In this document: positions 51,994 through 59,802 of the stretch, piece by piece
Layout of the letters: each line of letters opens with the position of its first letter
Numbering within the stretch: position 1 is the first letter of the stretch
NCBI RefSeq assembly: GCF_006385595.1
Contig: NZ_CP041046.1
Location: forward strand, 2,914,001-2,978,000
From: Luteibacter pinisoli
Lineage (GTDB): Bacteria > Pseudomonadota > Gammaproteobacteria > Xanthomonadales > Rhodanobacteraceae
Direction of reading: 5' to 3'
Length of the DNA: 64,000 nucleotides
The notes under the pieces: model-generated
What the model saw: only the letters and a program-made list of their open reading frames with translations
Database searches by the model: none
What the model was told of the DNA's origin: nothing
Made by a program: the position numbers and the translations under genes

Positions 51994-53511
51994 CTAGTGA
52001 CTGGCAGGCGGAGGCGTGACCGGCATCGTGTAACGTTCCGGCATGCTGTCGGGGCGCGCCGACTCGGGCGGCATGTCCATCATCTGCGCCGTGGGGGTCA
52101 CGCTTTCGATATGGATGGAGCCGAGAGACGCCATCGCCTGGAAGAATCGCCAGGGGGCGCCGTCACCTACGCCAAGGGCGATATGGGTTGAGTCGTAGCG
52201 GCCCTGCGCGGAATCAAAACTCACCCAGCGGTCCCCCAGCCATGCCTGCGTCCACGCATGCGGAATGAACACGCGGCTCGCCCCGGCGAACCGGTCGACG
52301 TAGACGAGACCGGTGACGACGCGCGCGGGAATGCCGAGGGAACGGGCCAGCGCGGTGAGCAGCACCGCATGCTCCGTACAGTCGCCCTTGAGGCTCTGCA
52401 GCGTGTCCAGCGCCGAGGCGTACCCGATATCCATGCCTTTGGTGTCGATGGCCTTGGTCAGGTAGCTGCGCAGCCGTCGCATGCGCGCCATGTCCGACGA
52501 GGCATCACCCACGATGTCGCGCGCGGCATCGCGAATGGCCGGCGCGTCGGATTGCACCCACGGGTTGGCCTCGGTGTCTTCGCTGGTGGGTCCGGGCTCG
52601 TCCCCGTGCGGCAAGGGCCGTCCCACATCGAGCTGGTAGACGCCGGCCGTCACGCTGCTGACGTGCTGCTCATCGGTTTCAACGAACGGCTGGGGATGGG
52701 TGCCCGTCACGGAGATGCGGTAGCGGATCGGCGCGATACGCAGTGCACCCGGTACGAGGCGTGGCGACGGTGACATTGCGGTACGAAGCACGTCCACGTC
52801 CTGGTCGGGCGCCGACGCGCACGCCTCATCGCAGGCCGCCATTTCGATGTGGTACGCGAGCATCGGGGCGATCGACCGGCGAATGATGCCGTTATCGTCT
52901 ACCCACGTATCGGTCCACTGCGAGCCGTTCGATCCCTTGAGCTCCTGCTTCAGGTGGTGCAGGCGTTCCTTGCCACCGGGCAGGTCCACGATCTCGTCGC
53001 CAACGACGGTGACGTCGACGTTCGCTACCTGCTGACGCTCTGGCTGGAAAACGCGCAGGGGGTACGTCGTACCCGGCTGGAACCCATGCGCTGTCGTGGC
53101 GACGCGCTGCCCCTCGGCAAGGGTGGCACCTTCCGGCCACTGCAGCAGGCTCACCTTGGTCTGCCCGGCGAGCGTCGTGGCCAACTGGAACACCTGCGGC
53201 GCATGGGGCTGGGCGTCGACTTCGCTGGTTTCGGTGCCCTGCCCCGACTTCGTGGAGAATGCGACGGGTGTGCCCGCGGCGGTCTCGACCAGCCGCGCTT
53301 CGGTGTGCGTCACCATCGGCGTCTTGAAACGACTCAACCGCATGTCGAGCGATTGCGTCGTCACCACCTGCCCACCTTGCACCTCCCGATGGACATGCAC
53401 CTTGCCCACCTTCTGACCGTCGAGCATCACGGTCATCCACGTATCGCTGGCGAAAGCCGCTACGGGTGTGAAGCAGAGCAAGCCGGCCACAACAGCATGC
53501 GGTACGCGCAT
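51994..53511 (-). CDS. Exported transglutaminase-like protein, copy 1
   Basis: A 505-residue protein with a signal peptide (residues 1-21). The first 300 residues are a beta-rich region without a recognised family. The transglutaminase core (about 335-450) has the full Cys-His-Asp triad: Cys378 in LKGDCTEHAVLL, His418 in FIPHAWTQAW and Asp433 in SFDSAQGRYD. AAAGGA precedes the ATG. It is closely related along its whole length to the product of 54514-56046. Such proteins may crosslink or cleave peptides in the envelope; the substrate is unknown. The tail is Pro/Met-rich. Confidence 0.85.
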   Translation of the reverse strand: MRVPHAVVAGLLCFTPVAAFASDTWMTVMLDGQKVGKVHVHREVQGGQVVTTQSLDMRLSRFKTPMVTHTEARLVETAAGTPVAFSTKSGQGTETSEVDAQPHAPQVFQLATTLAGQTKVSLLQWPEGATLAEGQRVATTAHGFQPGTTYPLRVFQPERQQVANVDVTVVGDEIVDLPGGKERLHHLKQELKGSNGSQWTDTWVDDNGIIRRSIAPMLAYHIEMAACDEACASAPDQDVDVLRTAMSPSPRLVPGALRIAPIRYRISVTGTHPQPFVETDEQHVSSVTAGVYQLDVGRPLPHGDEPGPTSEDTEANPWVQSDAPAIRDAARDIVGDASSDMARMRRLRSYLTKAIDTKGMDIGYASALDTLQSLKGDCTEHAVLLTALARSLGIPARVVTGLVYVDRFAGASRVFIPHAWTQAWLGDRWVSFDSAQGRYDSTHIALGVGDGAPWRFFQAMASLGSIHIESVTPTAQMMDMPPESARPDSMPERYTMPVTPPPASH

Positions 53512-53558
53512 GGGAATCCTTTCGTTGGCGGATTACCCATTTACGGAGCCGGGTCCTG

Positions 53559-54458
53559 CTATGTCAAGGGCGGAGCGCACACTGGGGCGTCGTCCCTGCT
53601 TGCCAATGGCAGGTAGATGTCCGTGATGGCTTCATGCTCGGGCACATCGGGAAACATCGCCACACGCTGGAAGAAAAGCGGCGCATCACGCGGTGACTCC
53701 TCGCTGGCATCAAGCCATTCGCGATAGAGAAAGCGAACGCTATCGGCCAGCTGTGCGTCAGAACCCACGTGCCTCAGGACGGCACACCGTCCGCCGGTAA
53801 TCTGCGCCGCCACCACGCCATGGTCGTTCGGCAGCACGTTGGCACACGTACAACAGATGTCCATACGGTAAGCCTCGGGCGCGACGTCATCGGGGTCGTC
53901 GTAGACCAGGTTCCACGTGGCTGCCTTGCCGGGCGGCAGGGCATGTGCTTTGCGCCATGCGATAAAACGGCGAACGGTGTCGCCGATGCGCTCCGGAGGA
54001 CCTATGTGCGACAGGCACGCCACGGCGGTCTCCGGAAACGCAACGATGCCTACATCGCCATGCGCGTGCTCAACAGCCATATGAATCCTCCTCACCTGCT
54101 CGTGATCCTCCCAGGCTCGCGCCAGGCGTTCCCAGTCCGGGCCTTCCCGACACGCCGACGGCGATTGGTCCATCTGTTGGCGGAAGGCGCGAGAGAAGCC
54201 CTCCGCGCTCTCGTAACCGGCGTCGAACGCCATGTCACTCACCGATACATCCGGCCGAAACGCCGCCTGGAAGGCTGCCCGTTTGAGACGGGAGAGCTGC
54301 ACGTAACGGTGCACCCCCATCCCAACCACCGCGGCGAACCGCCGATGGAAGTGGTAAGGCGAATACGCCGCCTCGGCAGCCAGGCGGCGGAGCGAAAGGT
54401 CCCCGTCGAGGTGGCGGTCGATATATCCGAGCACATGGCGAAAGCGGTCTTTGGTCAT
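53559..54458 (-). CDS. AraC-family regulator with GyrI-like effector domain
   Basis: A 299-residue regulator. The AraC helix-turn-helix pair is N-terminal (residues 5-105: LSLRRLAAEAAYSPYHFHRRF, VSDMAFDAGYESAEGFSRAF), as in Rob/SoxS-like proteins. The GyrI-like (SOUL-type) small-molecule-binding domain covers about 125-285. Proteins of this build often sense amphipathic drugs or metabolites. It lies between the two transglutaminase paralogues on the same strand, 47 bp ahead of copy 1 and 55 bp after copy 2. It may regulate them or have been inserted between them. Confidence 0.88.
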   Translation of the reverse strand: MTKDRFRHVLGYIDRHLDGDLSLRRLAAEAAYSPYHFHRRFAAVVGMGVHRYVQLSRLKRAAFQAAFRPDVSVSDMAFDAGYESAEGFSRAFRQQMDQSPSACREGPDWERLARAWEDHEQVRRIHMAVEHAHGDVGIVAFPETAVACLSHIGPPERIGDTVRRFIAWRKAHALPPGKAATWNLVYDDPDDVAPEAYRMDICCTCANVLPNDHGVVAAQITGGRCAVLRHVGSDAQLADSVRFLYREWLDASEESPRDAPLFFQRVAMFPDVPEHEAITDIYLPLASRDDAPVCAPPLT

Positions 54459-54513
54459 GGCTCAAGGTTACTGTCCATGCCTCGGTCACGCATGACCGAT
54501 CTTGCTGCATCTC

Positions 54514-56046
54514 TCAGCGCGTGCCACTCCCGCCAGGCGACCAGAAGAGCGCATCGAGCGCCTTGCGGACGAGGTCGGGTCGCAAGACGCCTGGCAGCGT
54601 GACGTTCATCGCCGCTTCCAGCGGCTCAGCCCTCTCGACATGGATAGAGCCCAGGGCCGTCGTCGATGCAAAAAATCGCCACGGATCACCGTCGCCCACG
54701 GCGAGGGCGATATGGGTGGTGTCGAAGATGCCCTGGGCGGAATCGAAGCTCACCCAGTAGCCATCGAGCCAGGCCTGCACCCACGCGTGCGGCACGAATA
54801 CCCGGTTGGCCCCGCCGAAGCGGTCGTTGTAGACCAGGCCCGATACTACGCGCGTCGGAATGCCCAACGAACGTGCGAGCGCGGCGAAGAGCACCGCGTG
54901 CTCCGTGCAATCGCCGCGGCGGCTCGCCAGCGTGTCGAGCGCCGAGCCATAGCCGACATCCAGGGCGGTCTTGTTGATGTAGTACGTGAGATACGAACGC
55001 AAGCGACGCATGCGCTGTGCATCGCTCTTTGCATCGCCGACGATCTTCAACGCCATGGCACGAATCTCGGGCGTGCTCGACTGGACCCACGGGTTCGCCG
55101 CCGTATCTTCAATGGTCGGTCCCGGCTCGCCGCCGGGGCCGAGATCCGGAGCGAAGCCGATGTCGACCTGATAGTTGCCGCCACCCAGATCAGTGACGCG
55201 CTGCTCGTCGGTATTCACCAACGGATTCGGCCGCTGTCCACGCACGGACACCGTGTACCGCATGGGCACCGTGCGCTGGGCACCCGGCAGTTCACGTGGC
55301 GATGCGACCATCGCCGCGCGGAGAATGTCGACATCCTGATCGGGAGCATTCGCGCACGACGCGTCGCAAGCCGCCATGTCGATCCGAAATGCCATGAGTG
55401 GCGCAAGGGAGCGACGGACGATGCCCTCGTCGTCCACCCACGTTTCCGTCAACTGCGCGTCGCCGCTCCCATCCAGGCGCTGCTGAAGGTGATGCAATCG
55501 CTCCTTCCCGCCCGGCAGATCAACCCATTCATCACCGACCACCGTGACCCTGAGGTTGCCGACCTGCTGCCTGGATGGCTCGAACACGCGCAAGGCATAG
55601 GATGTGCCTGGCTTGAACCCATGGCTTACGGTGGCCAGCCGTTGGCCCTCAGGGAGTAGCGCGCCCTCTGGCCACGCCATGAGACCAACCGTCGCCTGCC
55701 CATGAAGGATCCGGTCCACCTGAAAGGCACCGTCGTCGCGCCGTTGGGCACTCACCTGCCCGCTTCCCGATACCTCGCCGCTCTGCGATGAAAAGCCAAG
55801 CGGCACGCCGGTCGTCGATTCCGTCGCCCCCAGGGCCGTATGAATGACCATGGGCGTCTTTACCCGATTGAGCCGCAGGTCAAGCGTCTGTGCGGTCAGG
55901 ACCTGGCCGTTCTGCACGTCGCGAGTGGCGTGAAACCTGCCGACCTTCTGCCCGTCGAGCATGACGGTCATCCACAGGTCTTGCGCCGCTGCGTAAGCCG
56001 GTGCAAGGCAGAGCCAGCCAACCACTACAGCACGCGCGATCCGCAC
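54514..56046 (-). CDS. Exported transglutaminase-like protein, copy 2
   Basis: A 510-residue paralogue of the 51994-53511 product. Shared blocks include LWMTVMLDGQKVG, VVGDE-VDLPGGKERLHHL and the active-site segments RGDCTEHAVLF, FVPHAWVQAW and SFDSAQGIFD. I start it at the GTG at 56046. The sequence before it (TAAGGGTTCCT) matches that before the copy 1 ATG (AAAGGATTCCC), so start and ribosome site were duplicated together. Longer in-frame ATG starts at 56085 and 56103 lack this. The signal peptide is then about residues 1-21 (APAYAAAQ). The C-terminus differs from copy 1. Confidence 0.83.
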   Translation of the reverse strand: MRIARAVVVGWLCLAPAYAAAQDLWMTVMLDGQKVGRFHATRDVQNGQVLTAQTLDLRLNRVKTPMVIHTALGATESTTGVPLGFSSQSGEVSGSGQVSAQRRDDGAFQVDRILHGQATVGLMAWPEGALLPEGQRLATVSHGFKPGTSYALRVFEPSRQQVGNLRVTVVGDEWVDLPGGKERLHHLQQRLDGSGDAQLTETWVDDEGIVRRSLAPLMAFRIDMAACDASCANAPDQDVDILRAAMVASPRELPGAQRTVPMRYTVSVRGQRPNPLVNTDEQRVTDLGGGNYQVDIGFAPDLGPGGEPGPTIEDTAANPWVQSSTPEIRAMALKIVGDAKSDAQRMRRLRSYLTYYINKTALDVGYGSALDTLASRRGDCTEHAVLFAALARSLGIPTRVVSGLVYNDRFGGANRVFVPHAWVQAWLDGYWVSFDSAQGIFDTTHIALAVGDGDPWRFFASTTALGSIHVERAEPLEAAMNVTLPGVLRPDLVRKALDALFWSPGGSGTR

Positions 56047-56115
56047 AGGAACCCTTACGCCGTCGGGATGCCCTATAAACGGCATAGGGCGGCGACGAGT
56101 CAAGCATATCGACGT

Positions 56116-56502
56116 CTACCTTGGAGCGGACGGCAACGACACGCGCTGCGCCACTTCCCGCCAGGCCGACGGCGCTACGGCGGTCACAAGGCTGATGAGA
56201 AGCACCATCCCCCACAGCCGCTGTTTCCAGTCCTGCAGCTTCCGTATATCGGCGGCCATGACAGCCGCACCGGACTTCAGGCCGGTGACGTCAGCCTTCA
56301 ATACGGCGACGTCGACCCTGAGCTCGCGGACATCGGCTTTCAGCGTGCCGACGTCTACCTTGATTTCCTCGATCGATGTTTCGATGGCCTCGAGCTTTGC
56401 ATCGAACTTCGCATCAAGCTTCGCAAGCGACGACGTGAGGCCCAGCAGCAAGTCGACACTGACCTGCGCAGGGGCGGAAGGCGTGGGAGTGAGAACACAC
56501 AT
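56116..56502 (-). CDS. Small coiled-coil membrane protein
   Basis: A protein of about 128 residues. Most of it is a heptad coiled coil with a repeating pattern: IKVDVGTLKADVRELRVDV, then VLKADVTGLKSG. A C-terminal hydrophobic helix (LWGMVLLISLVTAVA) follows after a WKQR anchor. It looks like a tail-anchored coiled-coil protein, resembling small apolipoprotein-like or phage-type structural proteins without a named family. The start is uncertain: ATG at 56502, 56517 or 56550, none with a good ribosome site. It ends 69 bp before the start of transglutaminase copy 2. Confidence 0.6.
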   Translation of the reverse strand: MCVLTPTPSAPAQVSVDLLLGLTSSLAKLDAKFDAKLEAIETSIEEIKVDVGTLKADVRELRVDVAVLKADVTGLKSGAAVMAADIRKLQDWKQRLWGMVLLISLVTAVAPSAWREVAQRVSLPSAPR

Positions 56503-56591
56503 GGTGCAGCGATCCATCGATGGCGGGAAAGCCAAGGTATCCAGCCGCACTCAACACGTATGTCATCCGCACACGAGCATTCGTGTAGGGG

Positions 56592-56624
56592 AAAAAGAAA
56601 AAGGCGCTGACCGAAGTCAGCGCC
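56592..56624 (-). terminator. Terminator of the initiator tRNA gene
   Basis: A 9-bp stem (56603-56611 with 56616-56624) with loop CGAA reads on the minus strand into a T-rich tract (TTTTTCTTTTT). It lies 12 bp after the tRNA 3' end. Confidence 0.88.
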
Positions 56625-56636
56625 TTTCAAAATTCC

Positions 56637-56713
56637 TGGTAGCGGGGGCAGGATTCGAACCTGCGACCTTCGGGTTATGAGCCCGACGAGCTGCCAGACT
56701 GCTCCACCCCGCA
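56637..56713 (-). tRNA. Initiator tRNA-fMet (anticodon CAU)
   Basis: A 77-nt cloverleaf with encoded CCA. The anticodon loop CTCATAA is framed by the three G-C pairs (GGG/CCC) of initiators, and A11-U24 is present. The acceptor stem pairs G2-C71 through G7-C66. Position 1 is U and 72 is U, so the usual non-Watson-Crick 1-72 position is kept, but as U-U rather than the common C-A. It lies between nuoN and a small coiled-coil gene, with its own promoter and terminator. Confidence 0.95.
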
Positions 56714-56725
56714 TCAGAGAAAAGA

Positions 56726-56754
56726 AGTTTAGCGATATGGCCAGATTCTTGCAA
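56726..56754 (-). promoter_or_regulatory. Promoter of the initiator tRNA gene
   Basis: On the minus strand TTGCAA (56754-56749) and TAAACT (56731-56726) have 17-bp spacing. Transcription would begin about 6 nt before the tRNA. A 10-bp stem (56755-56764 with 56777-56786) without a T-run lies just upstream, after nuoN. Confidence 0.6.
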
Positions 56755-56801
56755 CCCCTTTCTTACATCTTTGTGAAAGAAAGGGGTGCAGATGCCCTGC
56801 C

Positions 56802-58262
56802 TTAACCGCCGAATGCCTTCTGGCACCACGCGAACAGCGGCGACCATGCAAAGCCCAGCACGAGCAGCGCAATCGCGTTGATCGACAGCACCCAACGCGA
56901 CGAGACGTCCGACGTCGCGCGCACTTCGGTGCCTTCGTTCGGCTGGTCGAAGTACATGACCTTGACCACGCGCAGGTAGTAGTACAAACCGATGATGGCG
57001 AACACGGCACCCGCCAGCGCGAGCCACATGTAGCCGGCGTCCATGGCAGCCTTCAGCACGAGCAGCTTGCCGAAGAAGCCAAACAGCGGCGGCACGCCAG
57101 CCAGCGAGAACATCACCAGCAGCATCATGAAGGCGAACCACGGCGAGCGCTGGTTCAGGCCCTTCAGGTCGTCGATCTCTTCGCACTCAAAGCCGTTGCG
57201 CGACAGCACCAGGATCATGCCGAAGGCCGCGGCGCTGGTCAGCGCGTAGCTGATCGCATAGAACATCGACGCCGAATACCCTTCCGGACCGGCATTAACC
57301 AGGCCAAGCAGCAGGTAGCCCATGTGCGAGATGGTCGAATAGGCCAGCAGGCGCTTCAGGTTGGTCTGCACGATGGCGACGAGGTTACCGATGGCCAGCG
57401 AGAGCACCGCCAGCACGGCCAGCATCAGCTGCCACTGCGCGGCGAGGCCCGAGGCGCCACCGGCGATGTCGCCCATGCCGGTGGAGAGCAGGCGGTAGGC
57501 CATGCCGAAGGCGGCGAGCTTCTGGGCGGAACCGATGAAGATGGTCACGGCCGTCGGCGAACCCTGGTACACGTCCGGGATCCACATGTGGAACGGCGCG
57601 GCGCCCAGCTTGAAGCCGATGCCGACGATCATGAAGACCAGGCCGAACAGCAGCAGCGTGTGCCACTCCGTACCCACGATGGCCGCATGGATAGCATGCA
57701 GGTCGAGGCTGTGGGTGGCGCCGTACACCATCGACATGCCATAGAGCAGCATGCCCGACGCCAGCGCGCCGAGGACGAAGTACTTGATCGCCGCTTCCGA
57801 CGACAGGCGCGAATCGCGGTTCAGTGCCACCAGCGCATACGACGAGAGGGTCAGCAGCTCGAGGCCGAGGTACACCGTGACCAGGCTGCCGGCCGAGACC
57901 AGGAACATGATGCCGAGCGTGGCGAAGATGGTGAGCGTATAGAACTCACCGAACGGAATGGCCCGCTCCTTCAGGTACGGACGGGCGTAGACGAAGATGA
58001 CCGCCGTGATGAGCAGCGAGAACACCTTCAGTACTTCGGCCACGCCGTCGCGGACGAACATGCCGCTGAAGGCGGTGACGCTGCCATCCGGCTGGCCACT
58101 CACGACCAGGTAGGCACCGACCACGAGCACGAGCACCGAAAGCCAGTGCACCGCGCCCTTCTGGTCCGGCTTCAGGAAGGCATCCACCAGGAGGAGGACG
58201 CAGGCCGCGACCGTGAGGTAAACCTCGGGGAGCAGGATAAGGATGTCATTGATACCAGGCAT
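56802..58262 (-). CDS. nuoN: NADH-quinone oxidoreductase subunit N
   Basis: A 486-residue antiporter-like, proton-pumping subunit of the complex I membrane arm, with about 14 transmembrane helices. The Mrp-type core is visible: GLELLTLSSYALVAL, LGALASGMLLYG, the proton-path block FKLGAAPFHMWIPDVYQGSP, and YSTISHMGYLLLG with its conserved helix. It is the last gene of the nuo cluster, 14 bp after nuoM. A hairpin and the initiator tRNA follow. Confidence 0.95.
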   Translation of the reverse strand: MPGINDILILLPEVYLTVAACVLLLVDAFLKPDQKGAVHWLSVLVLVVGAYLVVSGQPDGSVTAFSGMFVRDGVAEVLKVFSLLITAVIFVYARPYLKERAIPFGEFYTLTIFATLGIMFLVSAGSLVTVYLGLELLTLSSYALVALNRDSRLSSEAAIKYFVLGALASGMLLYGMSMVYGATHSLDLHAIHAAIVGTEWHTLLLFGLVFMIVGIGFKLGAAPFHMWIPDVYQGSPTAVTIFIGSAQKLAAFGMAYRLLSTGMGDIAGGASGLAAQWQLMLAVLAVLSLAIGNLVAIVQTNLKRLLAYSTISHMGYLLLGLVNAGPEGYSASMFYAISYALTSAAAFGMILVLSRNGFECEEIDDLKGLNQRSPWFAFMMLLVMFSLAGVPPLFGFFGKLLVLKAAMDAGYMWLALAGAVFAIIGLYYYLRVVKVMYFDQPNEGTEVRATSDVSSRWVLSINAIALLVLGFAWSPLFAWCQKAFGG

Positions 58263-58276
58263 GGACTAATTCCCGC

Positions 58277-59788
58277 TCAGACTTTCGTAATGGCCAGCTG
58301 CTCGACAAGGCGAGCCACCGACGCATCCATGAGGTGGACCAGAGGTTCCGGCCAGATACCGAAGACCAGCACGCCGGCGGCAAACGCGGAGAGCATGAAG
58401 ATCTCGCGGCCGTTGACGTCGGTCAGTTCCTTCACGTGCGGGTTGGTGATGTCACCCCACAGCACGCGCTTCACCATCCACAGCGTGTATGCGGCGCCGA
58501 TGATCAGGGTGAAGGCGGCAAACAGGGCAATCCACGGGTTCGCGCTGAACGCGGCCAGGATGACCATGAACTCACCGACGAAACCGCTGGTACCTGGCAG
58601 GCCGCTGTTGGCCATGGCGAACAGCACATAGAACGGCGCGAAGATCGGCATGACGTTGATGACGCCGCCGTAGTCCTTGATCTGGCGCGAGTGCAGGCGG
58701 TCGTAGAGCACGCCGATGCAGCTGAACATCGCGCCGGAGATGAAGCCGTGCGAAATCATCTGCACCATCGCACCCTGCATGCCCAGGCGCGCCGCGTCCG
58801 GGTTATGCGCTTCGCGCACCAGCATGAAGGCGATGAAGATACCCAGGGTGACAAAACCCATGTGCGCGATGGACGAGTACGCCACCAGCTTCTTCATGTC
58901 GCCCTGGACGAGGGCCACGTAGCCGATGTAGCAGACCGCGATCAGCGACAGCACGATGATCAGCCACGCGAAGTGCTCGGACGCGTCCGGCACCATCGGC
59001 AGCGAGAAGCGCAGGAAGCCGTAGCCACCGATCTTCAGCATCACCGCCGCCAGCACCACCGAACCACCGGTGGGCGCCTCGACGTGGGCGTCCGGCAGCC
59101 AGGTATGCACCGGCACCATCGGCACCTTGATCGCGAAGCCCAGCAGGAAGGCGAAGAACAGCCAGCTCTGCTCGGTCATCGTGAGCGACACCTTGGCCAT
59201 GTCGGCCATGGCGAAGCTGCCACCGGTCTTGTGATACAGGTAAATCAGGCCGATCAACATGAAGATCGAGCCGAAGAACGTGTAGATGAAGAACTTCAGC
59301 GTGGCGTAGACGCGGCGCGGGCCGCCCCAGATACCGATGATCACGAACATCGGGATCAGCATCGCTTCGAAGAACACGTAGAACAGCAACGCGTCCGTCG
59401 CGCAGAACACGCCGATCATGCAGCCTTCGAGGACAAGCATGGCGGCCATGTACTGGTGCGGGCGGTTCTGCACCACTTCCCAGGCGCCCACGATCACCAG
59501 GATCTGGACAAAGCTGGTGAGCAGGATCAGGGCGACGGAGATACCGTCGACCGCCAGCGAGTAGTTGATGCCGAGCGACGGGATCCAGCTGAACGTTTCC
59601 GTCAGCTGCATCGTACCGGTGCTGGCGTCATAGGCAGGCAGGAGGGCCAGGCTGGCGGCGAAGGTAGCAACCGCTACCAGCAGCGCGAGCCAACGGGCGA
59701 CGCCTGGGCGACCGGAGCCGGCCAGCAGCACCGGGATGGCGCCGATGATCGGGAGCCAGATCAGCAGGCTGAGCAAGTGATTCGACAT
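58277..59788 (-). CDS. nuoM: NADH-quinone oxidoreductase subunit M
   Basis: A 503-residue antiporter-like proton-pumping subunit of complex I, with about 14 helices. The key conserved segments YVFFEAMLIPMFVIIGIWGG (with the Glu needed for pumping), KVPMVPVHTWLPDAHVEAPT and YSSIAHMGFVTLG are intact, and length matches the family. It sits between nuoL and nuoN, with 14-bp gaps on each side. Confidence 0.96.
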   Translation of the reverse strand: MSNHLLSLLIWLPIIGAIPVLLAGSGRPGVARWLALLVAVATFAASLALLPAYDASTGTMQLTETFSWIPSLGINYSLAVDGISVALILLTSFVQILVIVGAWEVVQNRPHQYMAAMLVLEGCMIGVFCATDALLFYVFFEAMLIPMFVIIGIWGGPRRVYATLKFFIYTFFGSIFMLIGLIYLYHKTGGSFAMADMAKVSLTMTEQSWLFFAFLLGFAIKVPMVPVHTWLPDAHVEAPTGGSVVLAAVMLKIGGYGFLRFSLPMVPDASEHFAWLIIVLSLIAVCYIGYVALVQGDMKKLVAYSSIAHMGFVTLGIFIAFMLVREAHNPDAARLGMQGAMVQMISHGFISGAMFSCIGVLYDRLHSRQIKDYGGVINVMPIFAPFYVLFAMANSGLPGTSGFVGEFMVILAAFSANPWIALFAAFTLIIGAAYTLWMVKRVLWGDITNPHVKELTDVNGREIFMLSAFAAGVLVFGIWPEPLVHLMDASVARLVEQLAITKV

Positions 59789-59802
59789 AGAGCTCGTTTC
59801 CC

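Noticed and set aside
56195..56680. Open frame ending in AGAGFEPATFGL
   Set aside because: This ending is the well-known false translation of a tRNA T-arm region; here it comes from the initiator tRNA at 56637-56713, and the rest lies antisense to the coiled-coil gene.
56355..56714. Open frame starting MRGGAVWQLVGLITRRSQVRIL
   Set aside because: This is the classic spurious reading of the sense strand of a tRNA-Met gene and continues antisense-like into a real gene in another frame.
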